A DNA stretch of 64,000 nt from an uncultured Roseburia sp. (lineage in GTDB: Bacteria > Bacillota > Clostridia > Lachnospirales > Lachnospiraceae). The DNA lies in the NCBI GenBank assembly GCA_900542495.1, contig UQNW01000002.1:62001-126000 (forward strand), given 5' to 3'. The notes under the pieces were generated by a model. That model was not told the DNA's origin and made no database searches. It saw nothing but the letters and a program-made list of their open reading frames with translations. Within the stretch, counting starts at the first letter, position 1. Every line of letters starts with the position of its first letter. A program made the position numbers and the translations under genes. This document shows, piece by piece, positions 1 through 8,349 of this stretch.

Positions 1-493
1 GCAGTTCTGCCATGAGAGAGACTGCGAGTTTGCACTTTCCGAGGTATGGGAAAAAGGTGGCGAGGGCGGTATCGCACTGGCCAATAAAGTACTTGAGACA
101 TTAGAGAAGAAGGAAAGCCATTTCAAAGTCTTATATGAAAATGAACTTTCGCTTGAAGAGAAAATCGAGACAATCGCAAAAGAGATTTATGGTGCAGACG
201 GAGTTACTTATGCTCCGGCAGCAAAAAAAGAATTAAAGAGAATTACAGATATGGGACTTTCTAATTTCCCTGTCTGCATGGCTAAAACACAGTATTCTCT
301 TTCCGATGACCAGACAAAGCTTGGACGTCCGGAAGGATTTACAATCAACGTAAGAGAAGTATATGTTTCCGCAGGTGCAGGATTTGTCGTTGCTGTAACA
401 GGAGCAATCATGACAATGCCTGGTCTGCCGAAAAAACCTGCTGCATATGGAATTGACGTAAATGATGAGGGTGTTATTACTGGTTTATTCTAA
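1..493 (+). CDS. fhs: Formate--tetrahydrofolate ligase, C-terminal part (cut by window edge)
   Basis: The reading frame is open from base 2 to a TAA at 491-493, so the 5' end of the gene lies outside the window. Formate-THF ligase makes 10-formyl-THF from formate, ATP and THF in the cytosol. The visible C-terminus carries the conserved stretch around NFPVCMAKTQYSLSDD and the Gly-rich GAGFVVAVTGAIMTMPGLP block, which are hallmarks of the family. It lies 35 bp upstream of folD, the next enzyme of the same one-carbon branch, so the two are probably co-transcribed. The assignment rests on the C-terminal motifs only, but these are very characteristic. Confidence 0.95.
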   Translation, partial: QFCHERDCEFALSEVWEKGGEGGIALANKVLETLEKKESHFKVLYENELSLEEKIETIAKEIYGADGVTYAPAAKKELKRITDMGLSNFPVCMAKTQYSLSDDQTKLGRPEGFTINVREVYVSAGAGFVVAVTGAIMTMPGLPKKPAAYGIDVNDEGVITGLF

Positions 494-528
494 AAGCAAA
501 TTGCAGTAGAAACAGATTGAGAGGAACT

Positions 529-1371
529 ATGGCACAGATTATTGACGGAAAGAAAATTTCACAGGACATCAAAGATGAATTAAAAGAGAAAGTGACAGCA
601 TTAAAGGAAGCAGGTACAGAGGTTGCACTTGCCGTGATCCAGGTAGGAAATGATCCTGCTTCTTCGGTATATGTAAGAAATAAAAAGAGAGCCTGCGAGT
701 ATATTGGGATCAGATCTTTATCTTATGAACTTCCGGAGGAGACAACAGAAGCAGAACTGATCGAGCTGATTGAAAAACTGAATGAGGATAAGACGGTAAA
801 TGGCATTTTAGTCCAGCTTCCGGTACCGAAACATATTGATCCGGATAAGATTATCCGGACGATTTCCCCGGAAAAAGACGTAGACGGTTTCCACCCACAG
901 AATGTTGGAAAACTGGTGATCGGGGAGGAAGGTTTTGTATCCTGTACTCCGGCTGGCGTGATCGAACTTTTGAAACGTTCTGGAATTGCTATTTCCGGAA
1001 AAAACTGTGTGGTTGTTGGAAGAAGCAACATTGTTGGTAAGCCAATGGCACTTTTGATGCTTCGTGAGAATGCGACTGTAACGATCGCTCATTCCAAAAC
1101 GGAAAATCTGAAAGAATTATGTAAGACCGCAGACATTCTGATTGTTGCGATTGGAAAGCCACAGTTTATCACAGCAGATTATGTGAAAGAGGGAGCTGTT
1201 GTAATCGACGTCGGAATCCACAGAGACGAGAATAATAAGCTTTGTGGCGATGTGCGTTATGATGAGGTCGCAGAAAAAGCATCTGCGATCACACCTGTTC
1301 CGGGTGGAGTCGGACCAATGACAATTGCGATGCTGATGCGCAACTGCGTGGAGAGTCTTGACAGACAATAA
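529..1371 (+). CDS. folD: Bifunctional methylenetetrahydrofolate dehydrogenase / methenyltetrahydrofolate cyclohydrolase
   Basis: 280 residues, normal for FolD. It interconverts 5,10-methylene-, methenyl- and 10-formyl-THF using NADP. The conserved Tyr48-x3-Lys52 pair of the active site is present (YVRNKK), followed by the QLPVPKH segment, the nucleotide-binding GRSNIVGKPMA segment near residues 165-175 and the terminal PVPGGVGPMT motif. I place the start at the ATG at 529 because GAGAGGA sits just upstream. An in-frame TTG at 517 would overlap that ribosome site. It follows fhs by 35 bp, forming a formate-to-methylene-THF module as in acetogenic and other clostridial genomes. Confidence 0.96.
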   Translation: MAQIIDGKKISQDIKDELKEKVTALKEAGTEVALAVIQVGNDPASSVYVRNKKRACEYIGIRSLSYELPEETTEAELIELIEKLNEDKTVNGILVQLPVPKHIDPDKIIRTISPEKDVDGFHPQNVGKLVIGEEGFVSCTPAGVIELLKRSGIAISGKNCVVVGRSNIVGKPMALLMLRENATVTIAHSKTENLKELCKTADILIVAIGKPQFITADYVKEGAVVIDVGIHRDENNKLCGDVRYDEVAEKASAITPVPGGVGPMTIAMLMRNCVESLDRQ

Positions 1372-1398
1372 GATTGGTAGAGATAGAAAGGGTTTCAT

Positions 1399-2556
1399 AT
1401 GAAATGTGCAAAGTGTGGAGCTGAGTTAAAAGAAGGCTGTTTATATTGTTCCGTATGCGGCCATGAAGCACAAATGGTAAATGGTTATTCAGTTTTGGAA
1501 GAAGATTATCTGAAGGCTCTTTTAACAGATGAGGCGGCAAAAGATACATCTGCGGAAGAAACAGGAAACCAGAAAAGAAAAGCAGAGGAACTCCGAAAAA
1601 AGAAAAAACAGACTCCGTGGATCATCATAGGAAGTATTGCGGCTTTGGCAATCGTTATTGCCATTGGTGCAATTGCTTATGTGCGTTATCAGAACAGCAA
1701 TTCCTATGATTATCAGATCGAAATGGCAGAGAAGGAACTGGTGGATTTAAATTATGAGAAAGCGCTTTCTTATTATAAAAATGCACTGACCTTATCACCG
1801 AATGATATCAATGCAAGAGCTGCCATGGCTGAAATCTATCTGGCAAGAAAAGAATATGATTCTGCATTGGTGCTTGAAATGGAGATCATCACGCTCGATA
1901 AGAAGAATAAAGAGGCTTATCAGGGGCTTATCACGATCTATGAGGCAAAAGGGGAATACGATAAAATCTCAGAACTTGCATCTACTGTGACAGATACAGA
2001 CCTGCTCGAATTATTTTCCGGTTACATCGTTGCAAAACCGGTATTCTATCCGGATGAGGGAACTTATGATGTCTATACAGAGGTGACTATTTTTTCAATT
2101 GAGGAATGCGATATTTATTATACGTTAGACGAATCGGACCCGACAAAGAATGGTATTTTGTATACGGATGCGGGAATAGAACTCGATGATGTTGGAAAGT
2201 ATACGATCAAAGCTGTCTGCAAAAATGACAAGGGTATCTACAGTGATATTGTAACCTGCAAATACAAGACAGAAGCTAAGGCACCGGATTATCCAGAAGT
2301 GACGCCGGATGGTGGTACAATGGATGATATTACATTTGTAGTGATCGCGGCGGATGAAGGATGCAGTATTTATTACACATGGGATGGAACAGATCCGACG
2401 GATACATCCGAACGTTATACAGAGCCGATCGAAGTACCGGAAGGAAATAATATACTGTCTATCATTGTGATCAATGACAAGACAAAACTTACCAGTGAAA
2501 TCTATCGAACGAACTTTATCTATCAGCCAAAACAGGGAACGGTGGATATAGAGTAA
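1399..2556 (+). CDS. Zinc-ribbon, single-pass membrane protein with TPR and chitobiase-C-like repeats
   Basis: 385 residues. Order of parts: an N-terminal zinc ribbon (CxxC at residues 3-6 and 17-20), a charged Lys/Glu linker, one membrane segment at about 74-94, a tetratricopeptide-like helical region at about 100-200 (LxxLxYEKALSYYKNAL type), then two tandem beta-domains of about 75 residues, each with a PxxGTY or PDGGT start and an IYYTxDxxDPT core. The latter matches the chitobiase/beta-hexosaminidase C-terminal (CHB_HEX_C) family. Topology implies a cytoplasmic zinc ribbon and extracellular TPR and beta-domains. The function is not known; a cell-surface scaffold role is inference. It begins 27 bp after folD and ends at a strong bidirectional terminator. 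Confidence 0.85.
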   Translation: MKCAKCGAELKEGCLYCSVCGHEAQMVNGYSVLEEDYLKALLTDEAAKDTSAEETGNQKRKAEELRKKKKQTPWIIIGSIAALAIVIAIGAIAYVRYQNSNSYDYQIEMAEKELVDLNYEKALSYYKNALTLSPNDINARAAMAEIYLARKEYDSALVLEMEIITLDKKNKEAYQGLITIYEAKGEYDKISELASTVTDTDLLELFSGYIVAKPVFYPDEGTYDVYTEVTIFSIEECDIYYTLDESDPTKNGILYTDAGIELDDVGKYTIKAVCKNDKGIYSDIVTCKYKTEAKAPDYPEVTPDGGTMDDITFVVIAADEGCSIYYTWDGTDPTDTSERYTEPIEVPEGNNILSIIVINDKTKLTSEIYRTNFIYQPKQGTVDIE

Positions 2557-2625
2557 TCAGAGTTTTAAAGCATGTTTGTAAAGAAAAGGTGTAAGTAATC
2601 TTTAATTTTTACAGTCTGAAAGAAA

Positions 2626-2667
2626 AAGAAACCCGGTGGGAATCCTATGGATTCTACCGGGTTTCTT
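2626..2667. terminator. Bidirectional intrinsic terminator between convergent genes
   Basis: A perfect 12-bp inverted repeat (AAGAAACCCGGT and its complement) lies between the stop of the plus-strand zinc-ribbon gene and the stop of minus-strand xpt. A-rich sequence on the left and T-rich sequence on the right let it end transcription from both sides. Confidence 0.85.
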
Positions 2668-2687
2668 ATGCGTTTAAAACGATTCCT

Positions 2688-3269
2688 TTAACCTTCTTCC
2701 GGGATAAATTCAATCACATCTTTTGCAAGTTTGGAAACGCGGGCAAGAGAGTAAACCTCAACACCCTGTGCAATCAATTTTTCACGTCCCGGCTGGAATG
2801 ATTTCTCAATCAGGATACCAACACCTGCAATGGAAGCACCTGCTTCTGTCAATAAACGGATCGCACCGCTTGCAGCTTCTCCGTTTGCAAGAAAATCATC
2901 AATGATCAGAACGTTGTCATTATCTTCAATGAACTGATGGGATAATGTCAATTCGTAGCTTGTTCCCTTAGTAAAGGAAGTTACAACCGTCTGAAGAAGA
3001 TTATCATTCAAAACCTTGGAAGGCTGTTTCTTTAAAATGATCATTGGAACTTTTAATGCGCTGGCAGTTGTAAGTGCCGGAGCAATACCGGAGCTTTCAA
3101 TGGTAACAACCTTTGTGATTCCTCTATTTGCAAAATGTCTGGCAAAATCATCGCCAATCTGCTGCATTAAAACCGGATCAACCTGATGATTGATAAAGCT
3201 GTCTACTTTGAGAATATTTTCAGATAAGGCATGACCTTCTTTTAAGATTTTTTCTTCAAGTTCTTTCAC
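2688..3269 (-). CDS. xpt: Xanthine phosphoribosyltransferase
   Basis: 193 residues from a GTG start at 3269, matching the roughly 190-194 residues usual for Xpt. The enzyme salvages xanthine to XMP with PRPP. The N-terminus KELEEKILKEGHALSEN is the classical Xpt start. The PRPP-binding loop appears as VLIIDDFLANGEAA, and the purine-specific ESSGIAPA segment lies near residues 65-72. The GTG is preceded by GAGGTG at good spacing. The frame stays open upstream to 3356, but that extra 29 residues has no family match and lacks a comparable ribosome site. Unlike the Bacillus gene, no purine riboswitch consensus is visible upstream. Confidence 0.94.
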   Translation of the reverse strand: MKELEEKILKEGHALSENILKVDSFINHQVDPVLMQQIGDDFARHFANRGITKVVTIESSGIAPALTTASALKVPMIILKKQPSKVLNDNLLQTVVTSFTKGTSYELTLSHQFIEDNDNVLIIDDFLANGEAASGAIRLLTEAGASIAGVGILIEKSFQPGREKLIAQGVEVYSLARVSKLAKDVIEFIPEEG

Positions 3270-3305
3270 TATGTCACCTCGTAAATATGTATTCGTAATA
3301 TTTTT

Positions 3306-3374
3306 AAGAACAAAAGACGCATGAAAAGCATTTTCTCTTTGTTCTTTATTTTGCATAATTGTAGCACAATTATA
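3306..3374 (-). promoter_or_regulatory. xpt leader: candidate -10 and 9-11 bp inverted repeat
   Basis: On the minus strand a TATAAT (plus positions 3369-3374) lies about 100 bases upstream of the xpt GTG. The leader between them contains an inverted repeat: AAGAACAAAGA-like at 3336-3346 pairs with its complement at 3306-3317, with one bulge. There is no convincing -35 box and no U-tract, so the hairpin could be a leader structure or an operator rather than a terminator. Confidence 0.4.
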
Positions 3375-3422
3375 GTATGAAAAAAAGACTATTTCTTATT
3401 TTCTTTTGAATTAAAAAATATT

Positions 3423-3887
3423 TTATTCAAACAGCTCGCCATAAAGTTCTTCCACCAGATGATCTAAGAATGTTTCCTCTAAATCCGGGTATTGTTTCGA
3501 GAGAAAACGTGTCATAATTTCATAGCGCTTAAAATAAAGATCCTGTCCCGAAACTTCCTCACCAAAACTTTCGTCAATATCATTTGCAGTGTAAGTATCC
3601 GTAAACCATGAAATAATTTCGGATTCTAAATTATTTTCTTTTTGCGCCTGGGTATCGAGCGTTTTCAACTGGCGTAAGGAAACAATGCCGATCACGAAGA
3701 AAATAAGGAGCATAACTCCCATAACTACGCAGAGCATGATCTTCATATAATCAGCAACATGGATGGGAAGAACGCCAGTGGCAAATAAGATCAGTGCGAT
3801 AAAACCTAAAATACTTACCAGCAGAAAAGAGTACGCAGTTGATTTTGTCTCCTCTTTTTTTGATTCTTTTGAAACATAAACTTTCAT
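3423..3887 (-). CDS. Hypothetical two-pass membrane protein
   Basis: 154 residues from an ATG at 3887; an in-frame GTG at 3899 would add four. After a short Lys/Glu-rich head there are two hydrophobic segments (about residues 17-40 and 45-68), then an acidic cytoplasmic-type tail with the pattern ESEIISWFTDTYT and a C-terminal helix rich in Glu and Leu. I do not recognise a named family. It lies downstream of no obvious partner: xpt is 150 bp further on the same strand and a palindromic repeat lies upstream. The protein-like composition and intact frame support a real gene. Confidence 0.65.
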   Translation of the reverse strand: MKVYVSKESKKEETKSTAYSFLLVSILGFIALILFATGVLPIHVADYMKIMLCVVMGVMLLIFFVIGIVSLRQLKTLDTQAQKENNLESEIISWFTDTYTANDIDESFGEEVSGQDLYFKRYEIMTRFLSKQYPDLEETFLDHLVEELYGELFE

Positions 3888-3917
3888 AATTATTCTCACT
3901 TTCTTTTTTATAATCGC

Positions 3918-4075
3918 TTGTAACTATTCAGTACACAATTCGCAAAACCGCATCTTCGATGCTTTCCTTTTGCTCATTGTGGTTACTTCGCCAAAGAAAT
4001 TTTCAAAATTGTGCTCATTCATGCAAGCATGATTCGCAAATTTATGAAAATTGCCTTGGCTCTGAATAGTTACAA
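3918..4075. repeat. Palindromic intergenic element with 14-bp perfect terminal inverted repeats (left of rlmH)
   Basis: A 158-bp unit begins TTGTAACTATTCAG (3918-3931) and ends with the exact complement (4062-4075). Inside are CATGC-AA-GCATG and longer imperfect stems. No gene is visible in it. Parts of the unit (ATTCAGAGCCAA, CGGTTTTGCGAAT) recur in the shorter element after rlmH, so this looks like a dispersed, MITE-like repeat family. Confidence 0.7.
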
Positions 4076-4090
4076 TTATATTTGATTTAC

Positions 4091-4120
4091 TAGACTGGGG
4101 CAACGGTTTTATGATATAAT
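4091..4120 (+). promoter_or_regulatory. Promoter of rlmH, placed for a nearly leaderless transcript
   Basis: A perfect TATAAT at 4115-4120 has a weak -35 (TAGACT, 4091-4096) 18 bp upstream. The rlmH ATG is at 4129, only 8 bases after the -10 box, so the expected transcription start falls about 1-3 bases before the start codon. The intervening bases are a T-run with no ribosome site. Confidence 0.65.
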
Positions 4121-4128
4121 TTTTTCGT

Positions 4129-4608
4129 ATGAAAATAACAATTTTATGTGTAGGAAAAATTAAAGAAAAATTTTACAGGGATGCGATCGCAGAGTACGAA
4201 AAGCGCTTAAGCCGCTATTGCAAATTTGAAGTGATCGAGGTGGCAGACGAGAAAACACCGGATCACGCAAGCGAGAATATGGAGCTTCTCATCAAGGAGA
4301 AAGAAGCAGAGCGCATGGAAAAATACTTAAAAGAGGGTGCCTATGTGATCGCACTTGCAATTGAAGGGAAACAGTTAGATTCCGTAGAGTTATCCGAAAA
4401 GATCGATTCGTTGGGAACGTCCGGTACAAGCCATATCATTTTTGTGATCGGCGGATCGCTCGGATTATCAGAACGCATTTTAAAGCGCGCAGACTATAAA
4501 CTCAGCTTCTCTAAAATGACATTTCCGCATCAGTTGATGCGTGTGATCTTATCGGAGCAGATTTACCGCAGTTACCGTATTATGAACCATGAACCGTATC
4601 ATAAATAA
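4129..4608 (+). CDS. rlmH: 23S rRNA (pseudouridine1915-N3)-methyltransferase
   Basis: 159 residues, the full length for RlmH (SPOUT superfamily). It methylates pseudouridine 1915 in helix 69 of 23S rRNA using SAM. The sequence aligns from its first residues with the family (start MKITILCVGKIKEK). It contains the SAM-knot segment FVIGGSLGLS, the SFSKMTFPHQLMR segment, and the exact C-terminus EPYHK seen in orthologues. Because the family match starts at this methionine, the absence of a Shine-Dalgarno site and the -10 box 8 bases upstream are notable. It stands alone between two related repeats. Confidence 0.96.
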   Translation: MKITILCVGKIKEKFYRDAIAEYEKRLSRYCKFEVIEVADEKTPDHASENMELLIKEKEAERMEKYLKEGAYVIALAIEGKQLDSVELSEKIDSLGTSGTSHIIFVIGGSLGLSERILKRADYKLSFSKMTFPHQLMRVILSEQIYRSYRIMNHEPYHK

Positions 4609-4617
4609 AATGTATCG

Positions 4618-4676
4618 ATTCAGAGCCAAAGGAAAGCTCTGAAAGAACGGTTTTGCGAATGGGTGCTGAATTACAA
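4618..4676. repeat. Short related palindromic element (right of rlmH)
   Basis: 59 bp starting ATTCAGAGCCAA (4618-4629), with a CAGAGC/GCTCTG hairpin, CGGTTTTGCGAAT at 4648-4660 and ending CTGAATTACAA (4666-4676). Read against the complement of the element at 3918-4075, the same blocks occur in the same order, with the middle missing. It is best explained as an internally deleted member of the same repeat family in inverted orientation. Confidence 0.6.
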
Positions 4677-4713
4677 TAAAACAAATATCATAAATCGGAG
4701 GAATTTATAACAT

Positions 4714-5484
4714 ATGATGAGAATAAAGGAGTACCGTAAGGCAGAAAGCTTAGAGGAAGCCTATGAACTCAACCAGAAGAAATCCAACCGTATCATAGCC
4801 GGAGGACTCTGGATGAAAATGGGAGACCGCAATCTGATGACAGCGATTGATCTAAGTGGTCTGGGCTTAGATCAGATTGAGGAAACAGAGAATGAATTTG
4901 TCATCGGCTGCATGGCAACGCTCAGAGATTTAGAAGTGCACCCTGGACTTAATGCATACACGAAAGGCGCCGCAAAGGAAAGTGTCTGTCATATTGTGGG
5001 AGTGCAGTTTCGCAATTGTGCGACTGTCGGCGGAAGCATTTACGGAAGATTTGGCTTTTCTGACGTATTGACTTTATTTGCAGCATTAGACTGTTATGTG
5101 GAATTATATCATGGAGGAAATGTACCGATCAGAGATTTTATCCATATGGATTATGACAATGATATTCTTGTTGCGGTACATATCAAAAAAACACCTTTGA
5201 AGGTTACTTATCTTTCACAGAGAAACACAGCGACAGATTTTCCTGTCCTTGCGGTGGCTGTTTCAGAGTATGAGGATAAACTGCATGTCAGCATTGGCGC
5301 ACGACCGGTCAAAGCGGATGTATTGACAGTGGATCTTTCTGAAAAAGCAGACATGGATCAGCTTGTGAAAAAAGTAACGGAATCATTTTCGTTTGGAAGC
5401 AACCGGCGTGCAGGGGCAGATTACAGACGTCACTTGTCAGGTATTCTCTTTAAGAGAGCCTGCACCGCAAATAATGACAACTAA
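4714..5484 (+). CDS. Xanthine dehydrogenase-family FAD-binding subunit
   Basis: 256 residues, slightly short for this subunit class (about 270-290). It carries the FAD domain of molybdenum hydroxylases (XdhB/CoxM type), which passes electrons from the 2Fe-2S clusters to NAD or another acceptor. Visible signatures are the AGGLWMKMG segment at about 30-38 (the AGGT-type FAD loop) and ATVGGSIYGRFGFSD at about 103-117, the second FAD-binding motif. GGAGG lies 11 bases before the ATG. It is the first gene of a four-gene operon with the 2Fe-2S and Mo subunits. The small C-terminal domain is abbreviated. The substrate cannot be read from this subunit. Confidence 0.9.
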   Translation: MMRIKEYRKAESLEEAYELNQKKSNRIIAGGLWMKMGDRNLMTAIDLSGLGLDQIEETENEFVIGCMATLRDLEVHPGLNAYTKGAAKESVCHIVGVQFRNCATVGGSIYGRFGFSDVLTLFAALDCYVELYHGGNVPIRDFIHMDYDNDILVAVHIKKTPLKVTYLSQRNTATDFPVLAVAVSEYEDKLHVSIGARPVKADVLTVDLSEKADMDQLVKKVTESFSFGSNRRAGADYRRHLSGILFKRACTANNDN

Positions 5485-5560
5485 CCGAATGCAGCACGCA
5501 GATACATAATAAAATATTGCTCTGGTGATGCAATCGTTATATATAAATGGAGGATAGAAA

Positions 5561-6022
5561 ATGAAGATACATTTATGGCTGAATGGCAAAGAAATTTCAG
5601 ATGAGATTTCGCCGGATATGCCGTTATTAGAATATGTGAGAAGTAAGGGCTGTTACAGTGTGAAACGTGGCTGTGAGACATCCAACTGTGGACTTTGTAC
5701 GGTATGGATGAATAAAAAGCCGGTGCTTTCCTGTTCCGTGCTTGCGGCAAGAGCAGACGGAAAAGAAATCGTGACATTAGAAGGAGTGCAGGAACGTGCG
5801 GCTGAATTTGGAACCTATCTTGCAAATCAGGGTGGCGAGCAGTGTGGTTTCTGTAATCCGGGATTTATCATGAATGTGCTGGCAATGGAAGATGAATTAA
5901 TTGATCCAACGGAGAAAGAGATCAAGGAATATCTTTCCGGAAATCTCTGCCGCTGCAGTGGTTATGAGAGTCAGCTGCGTGCGATAAAGAATTATCTGAA
6001 CCGCTCAAAAGAACAGAAATAA
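5561..6022 (+). CDS. Xanthine dehydrogenase-family 2Fe-2S subunit
   Basis: 153 residues, normal for the small iron-sulfur subunit (XdhC/CoxS type). Two [2Fe-2S] clusters are expected. The plant-type cluster is bound by Cys38, Cys43, Cys46 and Cys58 (CETSNCGLC pattern), and the helical-domain cluster by Cys95, Cys98, Cys130 and Cys132 (QCGFCNPGF and LCRCSGY). All eight ligands are present, so the subunit looks functional. It sits 76 bp after the FAD subunit with GGAGG before its ATG, and 53 bp before the Mo subunit. Subunit order FAD, 2Fe-2S, Mo is that of many split hydroxylase operons. Confidence 0.94.
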   Translation: MKIHLWLNGKEISDEISPDMPLLEYVRSKGCYSVKRGCETSNCGLCTVWMNKKPVLSCSVLAARADGKEIVTLEGVQERAAEFGTYLANQGGEQCGFCNPGFIMNVLAMEDELIDPTEKEIKEYLSGNLCRCSGYESQLRAIKNYLNRSKEQK

Positions 6023-6075
6023 ACAGTTTTGTCAAGTTTACAGTTATGTAACAATAAGAAACGAGGAAAGACAAT

Positions 6076-8349
6076 ATGAAATATGTAAATGCTCCCGTGG
6101 TAAAAAAAGATGCGATGGCTCTTGTGACGGGAAAACCAGTTTATATGGATGATGTGGCACCAAAGGACTGTCTGATCGTAAAAGTGTTGAGAAGTCCTTA
6201 TGCGCATGCCCTGATTGAAGAGATCCAGACTGCAAATGCTTTAAAACAAAAAGGAATTGAGTGTATTCTGACCTATAAAGATGTTCCGCACCGCCGTTTT
6301 ACCATGGCTGGTCAGACCTTCCCGGAACCAAGTCCTTATGACCGTTACATTTTAGACGAGCGTGTCCGTTTTGTCGGGGATGCGGTCGCAATCGTGGCAG
6401 GGGAAGATGAGGCGGCAGTTGATCGCGCCTTAAAGCTTATCAAAGTAAAATACAAAGTGTTAGAGCCTGTGTTAGACTATCATACTGCAAAGGATAATCC
6501 AATCCTTGTTCACCCGGAAGATGACTGGAAGTCACTCTGTCCGGTTGGGTCAGACAATAAAAGGAATCTCTGCGCATCCGGTATGGATGGTGACGGGGAT
6601 GTGGATGCAGTGATGAACGACTGTGATATTGTTATGGAAGGAACTTATCATGTAAAAGCCATGCAGCAAAGCATGATGGAAACTTTCCGGACAGCTACTT
6701 ATCTGGATACTTATGGCAGACTGAATATTTTATCATCGACACAGATCCCATTCCATGTGAGAAGAATCTTAGCGAATGCGTTAGATATTCCAAAATCGAG
6801 AGTGCGCGTGATAAAACCAAGGATTGGTGGAGGCTTTGGGGCAAAACAGACCGTGGTAGCAGAGGTATATCCTGCAATTGTCACCATGAAAACCGGAAAG
6901 CCTGCCAAAATGATTTTTACAAGAAAAGAATCTCTGATCGCATCCTCTCCAAGACATGAAATGGAAGTGACTGTGAAAATGGGTGCGATGAAGGACGGTA
7001 CGATCCGGGCACTGGATCTGTATACACTTTCGAATACCGGGGCATTTGGCGAGCATGGACCGACAACCGTTGGATTGAGCGGTCATAAATCCATTCCGAT
7101 GTATCAGACCGAAGCATTCCGCTTTCAGTATGATGTTGTATACACGAATCATATGTCCGCAGGTGCTTATCGTGGTTATGGCGCTACGCAGGGGATTTTT
7201 GCAGTGGAGTCAATGGTAAACCGCCTCGCAGACAAACTGGGTATGGACCCATTGGAGATCCGGTATAAGAATATGACGCACGAAGGGGATGTCATGCCAG
7301 CTTATTATGGAGAGACGGCAAACAGTTGTAAGTTGGAGGATTGTCTGAAAAAGGCGGCAGATATGATCGGATGGGACAAAAAACCATTACGTCAGGTGAT
7401 GCCGGACGGAAAGATCCGCGGACTTGGAACCGCAATGGCAATGCAGGGTTCAGCAATTTCAAACTGTGATGTGGGTTCTGTCACGATCAAACTGAGTGAT
7501 GAGGGATTTTACAATGTGATCGTCGGCTGTACGGATATGGGAACCGGCTGTGATACGATCATTGCACAGTTTGTGGCAGACAGTCTCGATACAGATATTG
7601 ACAATATCGCTGTGTTTGGCGTAGATACAGATACATCACCTTATGATTCCGGTTCGTATGCTTCGAGTACCACTTATCTGACTGGAATGGCGGCAGTGAA
7701 TGCGGCGGGTCTTATGCGTGAAAAGATTTTACAGCTTGGTGCTAAGATCTTGCAGGAAGACATTACGAGACTGGAATTTGACGGAAAACGCGTATTTAAT
7801 GTTGAAAATGGAAAAGAAGTGTCTCTGTTTGATCTGGCAACTGCATCCATGGTCAATAATGAGATTGCGTTAGAAGTTACCTACAGCCACAGTTCCCCGG
7901 TTTCACCGCCACCGTTTATGGCTGCGTGTGCAGAGGTTGAGATTGATCCGGAGACCGGAGCGATTGAACTGTTGGATTATACAGCGTGCGTGGACTGCGG
8001 AACGGTTGTGAATACCAATCTTGCAAGAGTACAGACCGAAGGCGGTCTGCTGCAGGGAATCGGAATGGCACTTTACGAGGATGTCTGGTACAACGAAAAA
8101 GGAGTAAACCTTTCGAACTCGCTCATGCAGTATAAGATTCCTACACGTCTTGATTTTGATAAGATTCGTGTGGAATTTGAAAGCAGTTATGAGCCGACCG
8201 GACCGTTTGGTGCAAAGTCGATCGGTGAGATCGTGATCAATACACCGGCTCCGGCGATTGCGGATGCTGTATACAATGCAACAGGTGTGTGGGTGAATGA
8301 ACTGCCGATTACCCCGGAGAAGATTTTAAAAGGAATGCATGTGATTTGA
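6076..8349 (+). CDS. Xanthine dehydrogenase-family molybdopterin-binding (catalytic) subunit
   Basis: 757 residues, normal for the large subunit (XdhA/CoxL type). It binds the molybdopterin cofactor and hydroxylates a purine or another N-heterocycle or aldehyde. Motifs in order: GGGFGAKQT (about 255-263), AYRGYGATQG (about 365-374, with the conserved Arg), GCTDMGTGCDT (about 477-487) and GAKSIGE, in which Glu718 is the expected catalytic base. The order of partners and the MocA-like gene overlapping its stop support a complete Mo hydroxylase. Whether the substrate is xanthine is not shown by the sequence. RBS GAGGAAAG precedes the ATG. Confidence 0.93.
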   Translation: MKYVNAPVVKKDAMALVTGKPVYMDDVAPKDCLIVKVLRSPYAHALIEEIQTANALKQKGIECILTYKDVPHRRFTMAGQTFPEPSPYDRYILDERVRFVGDAVAIVAGEDEAAVDRALKLIKVKYKVLEPVLDYHTAKDNPILVHPEDDWKSLCPVGSDNKRNLCASGMDGDGDVDAVMNDCDIVMEGTYHVKAMQQSMMETFRTATYLDTYGRLNILSSTQIPFHVRRILANALDIPKSRVRVIKPRIGGGFGAKQTVVAEVYPAIVTMKTGKPAKMIFTRKESLIASSPRHEMEVTVKMGAMKDGTIRALDLYTLSNTGAFGEHGPTTVGLSGHKSIPMYQTEAFRFQYDVVYTNHMSAGAYRGYGATQGIFAVESMVNRLADKLGMDPLEIRYKNMTHEGDVMPAYYGETANSCKLEDCLKKAADMIGWDKKPLRQVMPDGKIRGLGTAMAMQGSAISNCDVGSVTIKLSDEGFYNVIVGCTDMGTGCDTIIAQFVADSLDTDIDNIAVFGVDTDTSPYDSGSYASSTTYLTGMAAVNAAGLMREKILQLGAKILQEDITRLEFDGKRVFNVENGKEVSLFDLATASMVNNEIALEVTYSHSSPVSPPPFMAACAEVEIDPETGAIELLDYTACVDCGTVVNTNLARVQTEGGLLQGIGMALYEDVWYNEKGVNLSNSLMQYKIPTRLDFDKIRVEFESSYEPTGPFGAKSIGEIVINTPAPAIADAVYNATGVWVNELPITPEKILKGMHVI

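Noticed and set aside
3270..3420. Purine riboswitch before xpt
   Set aside because: The aptamer's conserved loop and junction sequences were not found on reading the minus strand.
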